64,000 bases of DNA from Methylophilaceae bacterium (GCA_017857755.1 JAFMCM010000002.1:23328-87327), one strand, 5' to 3'; shown: positions 31,630 to 41,098, numbered from the stretch's first letter. Numbers and translations are program-made. Notes: a model not told the origin generated them from the letters alone.

Positions 31630-32544
31630 ATGGTGCGTCGCTTTTTTCAGCTCTTTACCGTTATTTTTGGTGTCTTGGTGCTTACTTTTCTGTTGATTCA
31701 TTTGGTGCCAGGCGATCCTGTGGAGGTTATGCTGGGTGAGTCTGCTAGTTTGGCTGACCGTGCAGCGTTGCGGGCGCAATTGGGTTTGAATCAGCCTTTA
31801 CTTAGCCAGTTTGGACATTATGTCAATCAGCTGGCGCATGGGGATTTAGGGCAGTCGATACAGACGAAAATGCCTATTGTTGATTTATTTAAAACCCGTT
31901 ATCCAGCGAGTATTCAGTTGGCTTTGTTGGCGATGGTGATTGGTTTGTTGATTGGTGTGCCGCTGGGTATTTATGCGGCCTTAAAAGCAGGCCAGTGGCA
32001 AGATCTTGTGGTGACTTTGATTAGTGTGCGGCTAGCGGCGATGCCTGTTTTTTGGTTGGGACCTATTTTGATGTTGGTTTTCGCGGTTTGGTTGGGTTGG
32101 TTGCCAGTCAGCGGTATGGGGGAGCCCGCTGCGATTATGCTGCCTGCGCTCACGCTTGGCTTGGGGCTTAGTGCTATTTTGACCAGAATGACGCGCACCA
32201 GTTTATTGGAGGTGCTCAATGAAGACTTTATTCGGACTGCGCGCGCTAAGGGTTTGAGTGAGCGCACGGTGGTGATGCGCCACGCTTTGCGTGCGGCTTT
32301 GTTGCCGATTGTGACTATTGTTGGTTTGCAAATGGGGAGTTTGTTGGCAGGTACTGTGATTACCGAAACAATCTTTAGTTGGGATGGTGTGGGTCGTTTG
32401 CTGGTGGACAGTATCGAAAAGCGTGATTATCCAGTCACACAAGCTTGTGTGTTGGCGGTGGCGTTGAGCTATGTGCTGATTAACTTTGCAACCGATATGG
32501 TGTATCGCTTCGTTGATCCTAGAATGCGGCTAGCGAGGGATTAG
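31630..32544 (+). CDS. peptide ABC transporter permease, DppB/OppB type
   Basis: A 304-residue inner-membrane permease with about six helices. The binding-protein-dependent transport signature is at about 195-225 (EDFIRTARAKGLSERTVVMR), and FLLIHLVPGDPVEVMLGE near the N-terminus is typical of DppB/OppB. I start at ATG 31630 (MVRRFFQLF); upstream in-frame codons would run into the YkuD gene. It is followed after 1 nt by the second permease. Confidence 0.93.
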   Translation: MVRRFFQLFTVIFGVLVLTFLLIHLVPGDPVEVMLGESASLADRAALRAQLGLNQPLLSQFGHYVNQLAHGDLGQSIQTKMPIVDLFKTRYPASIQLALLAMVIGLLIGVPLGIYAALKAGQWQDLVVTLISVRLAAMPVFWLGPILMLVFAVWLGWLPVSGMGEPAAIMLPALTLGLGLSAILTRMTRTSLLEVLNEDFIRTARAKGLSERTVVMRHALRAALLPIVTIVGLQMGSLLAGTVITETIFSWDGVGRLLVDSIEKRDYPVTQACVLAVALSYVLINFATDMVYRFVDPRMRLARD

Positions 32545-32545
32545 G

Positions 32546-33346
32546 ATGAAATCCATTGCGCTTTTTATTTTACTGCTGTGGTTGCTGGCTGTGATTGCTG
32601 GTCGCGTGTTGGGGCTGCATGGTCAAGCAGTGGATTTAAGTCAGGTATTGGCAAGCCCTAGTTTGGTGCATTGGTTTGGTGCAGATGATTTGGGGCGCGA
32701 TCTTTTGGCGCGTATCTTACGTGGGGTTGAGGTTTCCTTTGTGGTGTCTGTTGTGGTGACTTTGGTTTCGATGTCCATTGGTGTCACTGTTGGGTTGTTT
32801 GCTGGGTTTTATGGTGGCAAGGTCGACCAAGTCTTGATGCAAGTGACGGACATTTTTTTGGCTTTCCCGGGTATTTTATTGGCAATCGCGTTTGCGGCGG
32901 TGTTAGGGCCGGGTATTGTTAATTTGATGTTTGCGCTTTGTTTAACTGGCTGGGTTAGTTATGCCAGATTAACGCGTGCCCAAACACTCAGCTTGCGGCA
33001 TCGCCAACATGTGTTGGCTTCAGCGTCGCTGGGGGCGACGCCGCTGAGGTTGATGCGCTACCATATTTTGCCGCTATTATTGTCCATTTTGATGGTGGAA
33101 GCGACTTATAGTCTTGCCAGCATTATGATTGCTGAGGCCAGTTTGTCATTTTTAGGGCTTGGTATTCAAGCACCTAACGCTTCTTGGGGGGCGATGTTGC
33201 GTGATGCGGTGCGCTATATGTTGGTTGCTCCGCATTATGTGTTGCTGGTAGGGGCGAGTTTGATGAGTTTGATCTTGGCGATTAACCTTGGTGGTGACCA
33301 CCTCCGTGATAAACTAGATATTGTTTCGTCTGTTCACGAAAAATAA
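32546..33346 (+). CDS. peptide ABC transporter permease, DppC/OppC type
   Basis: A 266-residue permease of the DppC/OppC class: HWFGADDLGRDLLARILRG near 32-50, the EAA-type loop YARLTRAQTLSLRHRQHVLA near 138-157, and LSFLGLGIQAPNASWGAML toward the end. It pairs with the DppB-like protein. The operon has no ATPase gene (DppD/DppF); none occurs elsewhere in the window, so an ATPase shared with another transporter is needed. Confidence 0.93.
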   Translation: MKSIALFILLLWLLAVIAGRVLGLHGQAVDLSQVLASPSLVHWFGADDLGRDLLARILRGVEVSFVVSVVVTLVSMSIGVTVGLFAGFYGGKVDQVLMQVTDIFLAFPGILLAIAFAAVLGPGIVNLMFALCLTGWVSYARLTRAQTLSLRHRQHVLASASLGATPLRLMRYHILPLLLSILMVEATYSLASIMIAEASLSFLGLGIQAPNASWGAMLRDAVRYMLVAPHYVLLVGASLMSLILAINLGGDHLRDKLDIVSSVHEK

Positions 33347-33422
33347 GCGGCTTATTTTACGCTGATTAACATAGCGGCTTTTTTCGCCTTTCAATTTTAT
33401 CTATTTCAGTACAGGATTCTCT

Positions 33423-34601
33423 TTGACACAAGTAATTAATATCCATTGGCAAGAAAGTAATCAAGCCAAAGCGGCCATTTGGCAATCGGCTGCTAATAAT
33501 AAACCACCTAAAAAAATCCAAGTGATTGACGATACGCTTAAAGCGGATGCGGCTTATAAGTTGGTTTGTGAAGGTACGGCTTTGTTGTGGCGGGGCGATT
33601 TTCAAAATGCAAAACATATGGCGCAAGCGATTTCTCGACGTATTGATAATCGAGATTTAAAGCCGAAAGCCAGAAATAAGCGCAATAAGGCGGAAAAAGC
33701 TGGGCTGGAAGTCCAGCCTAAGGATTTATTTCATCTTTATCGTAAGAGCCAGATTGAACGCGCGCGCACTTTAGGGATGTTGTTGGTTGAGCTAACCGCT
33801 GATTATCGCTTGCCATATCATCGCGCGCCTGATATTGCTGCAGCGTGCGAGCATGCTTATGGTAAAAGTGTTAGCCATCAGTCGTGCTTGGTTTCGCTGC
33901 GTGAGATTTTAGGCATTATTGGCGCTTATGAATGGCATAAAAAAGGGGTGGCGATTGCACCATTAGCGGCTAATATTACCCCTAGCTATGGGGTGTATTC
34001 GCCAGTACGTGGCGAGTATTTGACTTTGGTGAATACCGCGCCGCTCAATCAGGTTGAGGTGGCATTTGATATTGGGACAGGTACTGGTGTGATTGCGGCT
34101 ATTTTGGCCAAGCGCGGGGTGAAAAAAATCATTGCAACCGATCTTGCTTCACGCGCATTGGTTTGCGCTAAACATAATATTCAAAAACTAGGGTATGCGA
34201 ATCAAGTGCAAATCCTTAGTGCTGATTTGTTTCCACCAGTGAGTGCTGGTCTTGCTGATTTAATTGTTTGCAACCCACCGTGGTTGCCAGCTAAGGCCAA
34301 TAGTGCGATTGAGCAAGCGGTTTATGACCCTGATAGCCAAATGCTCAAGGGCTTTTTGGCTGGGGTGAAAAACTATCTAGCCATCAATGGTGAAGCTTGG
34401 TTAATTTTGTCTGACTTTGCAACGCATTTGGCGCTACGCAGTGCAGATGAGTTGCAGCAATGGATTGTGGATGCTGGTTTGACTGTGGTTGAAAAATTAG
34501 ACATCGCACCACAGCATGGCAAGGCGAGTAACCCTGCTGACCCATTGCATCAGGCACGTTCAAAAGAAGTGACTTCGCTTTATCGCTTACGTGTGGTGTA
34601 G
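33423..34601 (+). CDS. class I SAM-dependent methyltransferase (HemK/RlmG-like), unassigned substrate
   Basis: A 392-residue protein with a lysine-rich N-terminal half (about 75-105) and a C-terminal Rossmann domain. The SAM site is FDIGTGTGVIAAILA (215-229). The NPPW motif at 284-287 marks N-methylation of an amide or base, as in HemK and RlmG relatives. YGVYSPVRGEYLTLV just before the domain is shared with that group. The start is TTG at 33423, with AGGA 9 nt upstream. The target, protein or RNA, cannot be named from sequence. It follows the ABC operon by 76 nt and may be separate. Confidence 0.82.
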   Translation: MTQVINIHWQESNQAKAAIWQSAANNKPPKKIQVIDDTLKADAAYKLVCEGTALLWRGDFQNAKHMAQAISRRIDNRDLKPKARNKRNKAEKAGLEVQPKDLFHLYRKSQIERARTLGMLLVELTADYRLPYHRAPDIAAACEHAYGKSVSHQSCLVSLREILGIIGAYEWHKKGVAIAPLAANITPSYGVYSPVRGEYLTLVNTAPLNQVEVAFDIGTGTGVIAAILAKRGVKKIIATDLASRALVCAKHNIQKLGYANQVQILSADLFPPVSAGLADLIVCNPPWLPAKANSAIEQAVYDPDSQMLKGFLAGVKNYLAINGEAWLILSDFATHLALRSADELQQWIVDAGLTVVEKLDIAPQHGKASNPADPLHQARSKEVTSLYRLRVV

Positions 34602-34660
34602 CCTGATGGCTACGGTTGCGCTGTGATAAAATGTTTGCAGTAAAAAGAAGGGGTTGATGG

Positions 34661-35083
34661 ATGGAAAGATATCGGGTTAAAACAGATGCTTTTACAAGCG
34701 GTTTATTAATGTGGATTGAGCGGTTGGGACTGATTTTAGTCACGATTGCGGCGTTTGTTTCACTTTCACATGAAATCATGCGGATTTGGGCAACAGGTAC
34801 GGTTAGCTTGGGTGATTTGTTGCAGTTATTTCTGTATCTTGAAGTTTTTTCTATGATTAATAGTTATTTCGGTTCTGGTAAGATTCCGATGCGTTACCCG
34901 ATTTATATTGCGATGGTGGCGTTGGCGCGTTATTTGTTGCTGGATTTGAAGGAGTTGACGGATGAGCATATGCTCTCTATTGCTTTTTCAATTTTGGTTT
35001 TGGCTTTTTCGGTATTGGTGATGCGTTTTGGGCATACCAAATTTCCTTACGATGATGTGCCTGATGACAATAAACATATCTAA
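34661..35083 (+). CDS. PsiE family membrane protein
   Basis: A 140-residue protein with four hydrophobic segments and the PsiE pattern (EIMRIWATGTVSLGDLLQLF, YLEVFSMINSYFGSGKIPMR, YIAMVALARYLLLDLKE). E. coli PsiE is induced by phosphate starvation, but its role is unknown. I see no obvious PHO box in the 59-nt upstream gap. A free-standing promoter is not evident. Confidence 0.85.
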   Translation: MERYRVKTDAFTSGLLMWIERLGLILVTIAAFVSLSHEIMRIWATGTVSLGDLLQLFLYLEVFSMINSYFGSGKIPMRYPIYIAMVALARYLLLDLKELTDEHMLSIAFSILVLAFSVLVMRFGHTKFPYDDVPDDNKHI

Positions 35084-35164
35084 CCATTATCGGCGTATTG
35101 GTTTGCTGTCCGCCTTCGTGCCATTACGGGTTTTAAATAAGGCTTTTTGATTGAAGGAAGCGCC

Positions 35165-36214
35165 ATGTCTTTAGGTCCAGTCATGCTAGATGTTGTGGGT
35201 ACAGTGCTCACGGCCGATGATGTTCGTCGTTTACAACATCCTCTAGTCGGTGGGGTGATTTTATTTGCGCGTAATTTCGAGAATGGCGAACAATTGACTG
35301 CACTGACCGCTAGTATTCACGCTTTGCGACAGCCACCTTTATTAATTGCGGTGGATCATGAAGGGGGGCGTGTGCAGCGGTTTAGAGCGGGATTTACCCA
35401 GATTCCACCGATGCGTGCCTTTGGTAAGATTTGGGATAAAGACCGCAAAAAAGCACAGATGCTGGCTGAAGACGCGGGTTGGATTTTAGCGGCCGAATTA
35501 CGTGCGCACGGGGTTGATTTTAGCTTTACACCTATTTTGGATATGGATTACGGCGATAGTTTGGTGATTGGTGATCGGGCTTTTCACCTTGATCCGCGGG
35601 CGATTAATGAATTGGCCTTTCATTTAATGCAAGGCCTTAAAAAAGGGGGTATGGCGGCGGTGGGTAAGCATTTTCCTGGCCATGGCTATGTGACTGCAGA
35701 TTCACATGTGAGTATTCCTGTGGATGACCGCACGTTTGATCAAATTGCACAAAATGATATGCAGCCTTTTAGACAGATGATTGATGAAGGTTTGCCTGCC
35801 ATTATGCCTGCGCATGTGATTTACGCTCAGGTGGATGACCAGCCTGCTGGCTTCTCTACTAAGTGGTTGCAAAAAGTCTTGCGCGAACGGTTGGGTTTTA
35901 ATGGGGTGATTTTTAGTGATGACTTGAGTATGGAGGGCGCGAGTGTTGGTGGGGATGTGACCGCGCGCAGTTTGAAGGCCTTGCAGGCTGGTTGCGATAT
36001 GATTTTATTGTGTAATCAGCCTGCATTAGCGGATGAGTTGTTGGCGAACTTAGTGTGGAAGATGTCAGCACAAAGCATGGTACGATTGGCTCGTATGCAT
36101 GGTGGGCATCATCCTGAGTCGTTGGCTGTGTTAGAATCGCGGCAAGCGTTTAGGCAGGCAAAGGCTAACGTGGCCATGGTGGGGCAAGCAGCGGGTGACG
36201 ATTTGTTCAATTAA
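35165..36214 (+). CDS. nagZ: beta-N-acetylhexosaminidase NagZ
   Basis: A 349-residue family 3 glycoside hydrolase. It removes GlcNAc from anhydromuropeptides in the cytoplasm during peptidoglycan recycling. Signatures: IAVDHEGGRVQRFR (61-74), GKHFPGHGYVTADSH (167-181) with the catalytic His, and the nucleophile Asp in GVIFSDDLSMEGA (about 248-260). I chose the ATG at 35165 because GAAGGA stands 6 nt upstream. The murein-recycling role fits with the cytosolic YkuD gene 3.5 kb upstream. Confidence 0.96.
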   Translation: MSLGPVMLDVVGTVLTADDVRRLQHPLVGGVILFARNFENGEQLTALTASIHALRQPPLLIAVDHEGGRVQRFRAGFTQIPPMRAFGKIWDKDRKKAQMLAEDAGWILAAELRAHGVDFSFTPILDMDYGDSLVIGDRAFHLDPRAINELAFHLMQGLKKGGMAAVGKHFPGHGYVTADSHVSIPVDDRTFDQIAQNDMQPFRQMIDEGLPAIMPAHVIYAQVDDQPAGFSTKWLQKVLRERLGFNGVIFSDDLSMEGASVGGDVTARSLKALQAGCDMILLCNQPALADELLANLVWKMSAQSMVRLARMHGGHHPESLAVLESRQAFRQAKANVAMVGQAAGDDLFN

Positions 36215-36316
36215 GGTGTATTTAATCTTACTATTTACCATTTGTTACTTGAAACTTTCACTATTTGTCGCTATCTTAGTGGTTACCATTTTAGTTATTT
36301 TATAAGGATTTTTGCA

Positions 36317-37009
36317 ATGGCAGATCGTATTGAAGTTTTAGGTCGTGAGACCAGTGTTTCTTCCTCAACCAATAAAGTGTTGCGTAACACTTATGCTTTG
36401 CTGGGTATGACCATGATTCCTACCGTCATTGGTGCGATGATTGGTGTGAGTTTAGATTTTTCTTGGCTTTTTGCTACTAGTCCAATCATTGCGTTGATTG
36501 GTATTATGGCGACGGTTTATGGGATGAGCTGGTTGGTGGCGAAAAACAGCAATAACGCATCAGGCGTTTGGTTGCTTTTTGGTTTTACTTTTATGATGGG
36601 TTTATTGTTAGGCCCAATCTTGCAAGCTGCCCTAAGCTTTAGTAATGGCGCACAATTGGTTGGTTTGGCAGCAGGTGGTACAGCGGCTTCTTTCCTTACT
36701 TTAGCCGCGATTGCGACTAATACGCAGCGTGATTTTTCTAACATGAGTAAGTTCTTAACGGTTGGTTTTGTGGTGGTGTTATTGGCGATTGTGGCCAATT
36801 TGTTCTTCAAAATTCCAGCCTTATCATTAACGATTTCAGCGGTTGTGGTGTTGTTAATGGCCGGGTTTATCTTGTATGAAATCAATCAGATTGTGCGTGG
36901 TGGTGAGCGTAACTATGTGATGGCAACCTTGAATATTTATATTAGTTTGCACAATTTGTTTACCCATTTATTGCATTTGTTAATGGCGTTAATGGGACGT
37001 GATGATTAA
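36317..37009 (+). CDS. yccA: Bax inhibitor-1 family inner membrane protein
   Basis: A 230-residue protein with about seven membrane helices and the BI-1/YccA pattern (NKVLRNTYALLGMTMIPTV, SNGAQLVGLAAGGTAASFL, YVMATLNIYISLHNLFTHLL). E. coli YccA binds and modulates FtsH. I chose the ATG at 36317, which has AAGGA 8 nt upstream; 25 in-frame residues further up look non-conserved. The strong terminator at 37043-37066 follows. Confidence 0.9.
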   Translation: MADRIEVLGRETSVSSSTNKVLRNTYALLGMTMIPTVIGAMIGVSLDFSWLFATSPIIALIGIMATVYGMSWLVAKNSNNASGVWLLFGFTFMMGLLLGPILQAALSFSNGAQLVGLAAGGTAASFLTLAAIATNTQRDFSNMSKFLTVGFVVVLLAIVANLFFKIPALSLTISAVVVLLMAGFILYEINQIVRGGERNYVMATLNIYISLHNLFTHLLHLLMALMGRDD

Positions 37010-37042
37010 GCATCGCTTGCTTTAGCATGGCGCTAGATGATT

Positions 37043-37066
37043 AAAAACCCGCTTTGGCGGGTTTTT
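37043..37066. terminator. bidirectional Rho-independent terminator between yccA and tadA
   Basis: Perfect 10-base arms AAAAACCCGC and GCGGGTTTTT surround a TTTG loop. The A and T runs allow it to stop transcription from both converging genes. Confidence 0.93.
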
Positions 37067-37085
37067 GTTTTAGGGTGTGCAGCTG

Positions 37086-37877
<792 letters not shown>

Positions 37878-37908
37878 CTTTTATTGATTATTGCAATAAA
37901 AGTACAAT
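37878..37908 (+). promoter_or_regulatory. promoter with dyad operator upstream of the old yellow enzyme gene
   Basis: Perfect 9-base arms CTTTTATTG (37878-37886) and CAATAAAAG (37894-37902) with a 7-base spacer touch a -10-like TACAAT at 37903-37908. The arms cover the expected -35 and spacer, which suits a repressor binding there. The ATG lies 22 nt downstream with AAGGA before it. The regulator is not encoded next to the site. Confidence 0.5.
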
Positions 37909-37930
37909 AACATTTGGTAAAAGGATAAAC

Positions 37931-39010
37931 ATGGAAGTTGATTTGTTCTCTACGGTTCGTCTTGGTTGTATTGAGATGAGTAATAGAGTGGTGATGGCGC
38001 CGCTGACGCGCAATAGAGTTGCTGAAGGTGGAGTGCCTCAGCAGATGAATGTGACTTATTATGAACAGCGTGCAAGTGCTGGTTTGATTGTTACTGAGGC
38101 TACGCCAATCTCGCCTATGGCGCATGGTTATCCTGGGTTGCCTGGTATTTATACCGATGAACAGGTAGCTGGTTGGCGCAAAGTGACGGATGCAGTGCAT
38201 GCGAAAGGCGGTAAGATCGTGATTCAGTTGTGGCATGTTGGTCGCATTTCGCACCCGAGTTTGTTGCCGAATCAGGTATTACCCGTTGCGCCTTCAGCGA
38301 TTCGACCTGCTGGCCATGCGGTTACTGTTGAAGGTTTGCAAGAGTATGTGGTGCCGCGAGCTTTAGCAGTGACAGAATTGCCAGCGATCGTAAAAGATTA
38401 TGTGCATGCAGCGCAGTGCGCGATGCGTGCTGGTTTTGATGGCGTGGAGATTCATGCGGCGAATGGCTATTTGTTGGATCAGTTTTTACGCGATGGCAGT
38501 AATGTGCGAACTGATGCATATGGAGGTTCTGTTGAGAATCGCGCGCGCTTATTGCTGGAAGTGACTCAGGCGGTGGTGGATGCCATCGGTGCTGAAAAAA
38601 CTGGTGTGCGTCTTTCACCAGTGAATCCTTTTAACGATATGAAAGATAGCCATCCGCAAGCCATATTTAACTTTGTGGCAACGCAATTGAATGGATTTAA
38701 TTTGGCTTATCTACATGTGGTTGAAGGGGGTATTCATGGCGGTGGTGAGGCTGCGCCATTTGATTTTGCTGCATTTAGAAAGTTATATCACGGTGCTTAT
38801 ATGGCGAATTTAGCCTATGATAAAGCGCGTGGAAATGCGGCGATTGCTAGCGGACATGCTGATTGTGTGGCCTATGGCGTTCCTTTTATTGCTAACCCAG
38901 ATTTGGTTGCTCGTTTAAAAGCGGATGCCCCTTTGAATGAGGCCGATAGCACGACTTTTTATGGCGGTAATGCGCATGGATATACTGACTATCCATTTTT
39001 ATCATTTTGA
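37931..39010 (+). CDS. old yellow enzyme family NADH:flavin oxidoreductase, NemA-like
   Basis: A 359-residue FMN TIM-barrel ene-reductase. Signatures: NRVVMAPLTRNR near 18-29, IVIQLWHVGRISHPS (97-111, FMN-site His), and FDGVEIHAANGYLLDQFLRD about 165-184 with the substrate-binding His/Asn pair. These enzymes reduce activated alkenes, nitro compounds or N-ethylmaleimide. The downstream nitroreductase and thioredoxin genes suggest an electrophile or redox stress unit. Control by the dyad upstream is likely. Confidence 0.93.
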   Translation: MEVDLFSTVRLGCIEMSNRVVMAPLTRNRVAEGGVPQQMNVTYYEQRASAGLIVTEATPISPMAHGYPGLPGIYTDEQVAGWRKVTDAVHAKGGKIVIQLWHVGRISHPSLLPNQVLPVAPSAIRPAGHAVTVEGLQEYVVPRALAVTELPAIVKDYVHAAQCAMRAGFDGVEIHAANGYLLDQFLRDGSNVRTDAYGGSVENRARLLLEVTQAVVDAIGAEKTGVRLSPVNPFNDMKDSHPQAIFNFVATQLNGFNLAYLHVVEGGIHGGGEAAPFDFAAFRKLYHGAYMANLAYDKARGNAAIASGHADCVAYGVPFIANPDLVARLKADAPLNEADSTTFYGGNAHGYTDYPFLSF

Positions 39011-39031
39011 TTGTTTGATTGGAGTACATTG

Positions 39032-39631
39032 ATGCAAAAACCAGCTATTACGCAAGCACCTATACATGACATTATTGCCCAGCGTTGGAGTCCAAGAGCT
39101 TATGATGCGAATAAGGCTGTGAGTCAAGCGCAAATCATCAGTTTATTAGAGGCTGCTCGTTGGGCGCCTTCTTGTTTTGGCGATGAGCCTTGGCGTTTTA
39201 TTGTATGGGATAAAAATAAAGATAGCGCCGCTTGGCAGAGGGCGCTTGATTGTATCGTGCCTGGTAATCAAGCTTGGGCAATGAATGCACCCGTTTTAGT
39301 GTTAATTTGCGCTGATCGCTTATTTGGACATAACCAAAAGCCAAACCGTTGGGGTGGCTATGATACTGGTGCTGCCGCAGTGAGTTTATCGATACAGGCA
39401 ACTAGTATGGGTTTGGTGACGCACCAAATGGGTGGGTTTGATGGTGAGAAAGCCCGTGCTGCTTTTAATGTTCCTGATCAGTTTGAAATGATGGCGATGA
39501 TGGCGGTGGGTTATGTGGCTGATATTGAGGGTTTATCTGACGAGTTGAAAGAACGCGCATTAGCGCCTAGAAAGCGTAAGCCGCTGGGCGAACTCTTTTA
39601 TGATAGTGTGTGGAATCAAGCGATCATCTGA
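39032..39631 (+). CDS. nitroreductase family protein
   Basis: A 199-residue FMN-dependent nitroreductase-fold protein: IIAQRWSPRAYD (13-24), LLEAARWAPSCFGDEPWRFIVW near 37-58, and the NADH/FMN-site MGLVTHQMGGFDGEKAR. The ATG at 39032 has GGAG 7 nt upstream. It lies 21 nt after the old yellow enzyme gene. Substrate unknown; quinones or nitro compounds are usual. Confidence 0.9.
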   Translation: MQKPAITQAPIHDIIAQRWSPRAYDANKAVSQAQIISLLEAARWAPSCFGDEPWRFIVWDKNKDSAAWQRALDCIVPGNQAWAMNAPVLVLICADRLFGHNQKPNRWGGYDTGAAAVSLSIQATSMGLVTHQMGGFDGEKARAAFNVPDQFEMMAMMAVGYVADIEGLSDELKERALAPRKRKPLGELFYDSVWNQAII

Positions 39632-39670
39632 TAAAATAACATTTTACTGAATTCATTATAGGAAGACATC

Positions 39671-40042
39671 ATGGCCGTTGTCGCATTAACAAAAGAAAAT
39701 TTTAAAGAAACGATTACTAGTAACGACTTTGTGATTGTTGATTTTTGGGCACCTTGGTGTGATCCATGTGTGGCGTTTACTCCTACGTTTGAGGCAGCTG
39801 CAGACAATAATCCTGATATTGTATTTGGGATGGTGGATACAGAAAAAGATCCTGAAATTGCTGAGTATTTTGATGTAGAAAAAATTCCTGGTATTTTAGT
39901 GATTCGTGAACAAGCGGGTATTCATGCGCAACAGGGTGAGATTGGAGCGCCAGCTTTTGATGAAATTATCAAATGGGCGCGTGCGTATGATATGACTACG
40001 GTACATCAATACTATGCTGATGAAGCTGCAAAAAAGAAATAA
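39671..40042 (+). CDS. thioredoxin family protein with WCDPC active site
   Basis: A 123-residue single thioredoxin domain without signal peptide, so cytoplasmic. The active site is Trp29-Cys30-Asp-Pro-Cys33 in place of the usual WCGPC, and the cis-proline is in KIPGILV near 76. A lysine-rich tail ends the protein. The Gly-to-Asp change between the cysteines should alter redox potential or partner choice. It is 39 nt from the nitroreductase gene and may be co-transcribed; a strong terminator follows. Confidence 0.9.
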   Translation: MAVVALTKENFKETITSNDFVIVDFWAPWCDPCVAFTPTFEAAADNNPDIVFGMVDTEKDPEIAEYFDVEKIPGILVIREQAGIHAQQGEIGAPAFDEIIKWARAYDMTTVHQYYADEAAKKK

Positions 40043-40054
40043 ATTATCTTACTT

Positions 40055-40087
40055 AATCAAAAAGCCGCGTGATGCGGCTTTTTGATT
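40055..40087. terminator. bidirectional Rho-independent terminator between thioredoxin and nlpD
   Basis: Perfect 14-base arms AATCAAAAAGCCGC (40055-40068) and GCGGCTTTTTGATT (40074-40087) with a 5-base loop. The A/T tracts suit both converging transcripts. Confidence 0.94.
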
Positions 40088-40135
40088 ATTTGTGATGGGT
40101 GGCTGTTGCGCTTTGTCTGGCTTTTATCTTCTGGT

Positions 40136-41098
40136 TTAGGTTTGCGGTAAGAATTGCTCTGGATCGACCGATTTCCCTTTTTGACGTATTTCAAAGTGTA
40201 ATTTGGTTTTGTCCGTATCCGTATCGCCCATTTCAGCAATCTTTTGGCCTAACTTTACAAGTTGACCTTCTTTGACGTTGATTTTGCTGTTGTGGGCATA
40301 GACGGATAATAAGGTTTTACTGTGTTTCACTATGACTAGTTTGCCATAGCCGCGTAAATCATCACCAGTATAAATTACTTTACCATCGGCCGATGCTTGA
40401 ATGGACTGGCCTTTTTCACCAGCAATATCAAGCCCTTTATTGCTGGCACCATTGAATTTAGCACTTACTTTTCCTTGCGTCGGCCATGACCATGAAATGC
40501 CTTCAACAACCGATGGTTTGTTGGCGCTTGTTGATTCTGGTGTTAGGGTAGTTGGATCCTGAGGGGTATTGGCGACTGTGGTTGGTTGCACTTCTGGCCA
40601 CTCAGCTTCTGCTGGCGTGGCCTCTGGTGCTGGTTTGCGATTCAATGCTTCTAAACTATAGGGTTCTTTAATGGCTTTGGGTGTGCTTAAATTTGGCGGG
40701 CTGGTGGGTGCCGTTGTTTCAGCCACTTGTTGCGATGTGATGGTGCCGTCATCTATTGGCGAAATAATGACGTCACCTTCATTTGCATAAGTGGCTGGTT
40801 TTGCAGTTTCTACCACTTGATTATTTAAGTTGGAAAAATCCAGGGTTTGGCCAACTCTGATGGTGTAGGGCTTTTGAATACCATTGGTTGCGGCAATTTC
40901 TCGATAATCATAGCCATACTCCAAACCAATACTGTATAAAGTGTCGCCTTTTTTGACCGTGTAGCTATTCGGCCGCCAATCACTACTTTGATTATTTGAT
41001 GTTTTGGCTGGAGACCGATTAATGACAGGTGCTGGTAAGTGGCTGACACAACCAGCAAATAAACTCGCTAAAATACCAATGAGAACAATGCGTTTCAT
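40136..41098 (-). CDS. nlpD: NlpD-like murein hydrolase activator lipoprotein (LysM + M23)
   Basis: A 320-residue lipoprotein. The signal ends LFAGC (Cys17). A LysM domain is at about 45-90 (YTVKKGDTLYSIGLEYGYDY), a Thr/Pro-rich linker extends to about 195, and an M23-like domain fills about 205-315 (GLDIAGEKGQSIQASADGKV, LSVAYAH-type segment YAHN, LHFEIRQKGKSVDPEQFLP). The M23 metal residues are incomplete, since the first His is replaced in NKGLDIAG. This is how NlpD acts: as an activator of amidase AmiC, not as an enzyme. It shares 1 nt with the pcm stop; surE-pcm-nlpD is a conserved order (rpoS is not next to it). Confidence 0.93.
   Translation of the reverse strand: MKRIVLIGILASLFAGCVSHLPAPVINRSPAKTSNNQSSDWRPNSYTVKKGDTLYSIGLEYGYDYREIAATNGIQKPYTIRVGQTLDFSNLNNQVVETAKPATYANEGDVIISPIDDGTITSQQVAETTAPTSPPNLSTPKAIKEPYSLEALNRKPAPEATPAEAEWPEVQPTTVANTPQDPTTLTPESTSANKPSVVEGISWSWPTQGKVSAKFNGASNKGLDIAGEKGQSIQASADGKVIYTGDDLRGYGKLVIVKHSKTLLSVYAHNSKINVKEGQLVKLGQKIAEMGDTDTDKTKLHFEIRQKGKSVDPEQFLPQT

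Noticed and set aside
31297..31779. 160-codon minus-strand frame over the YkuD and permease genes
   Set aside because: Antisense to two well-supported genes and with a Gln/His/Ser-rich product without motifs.
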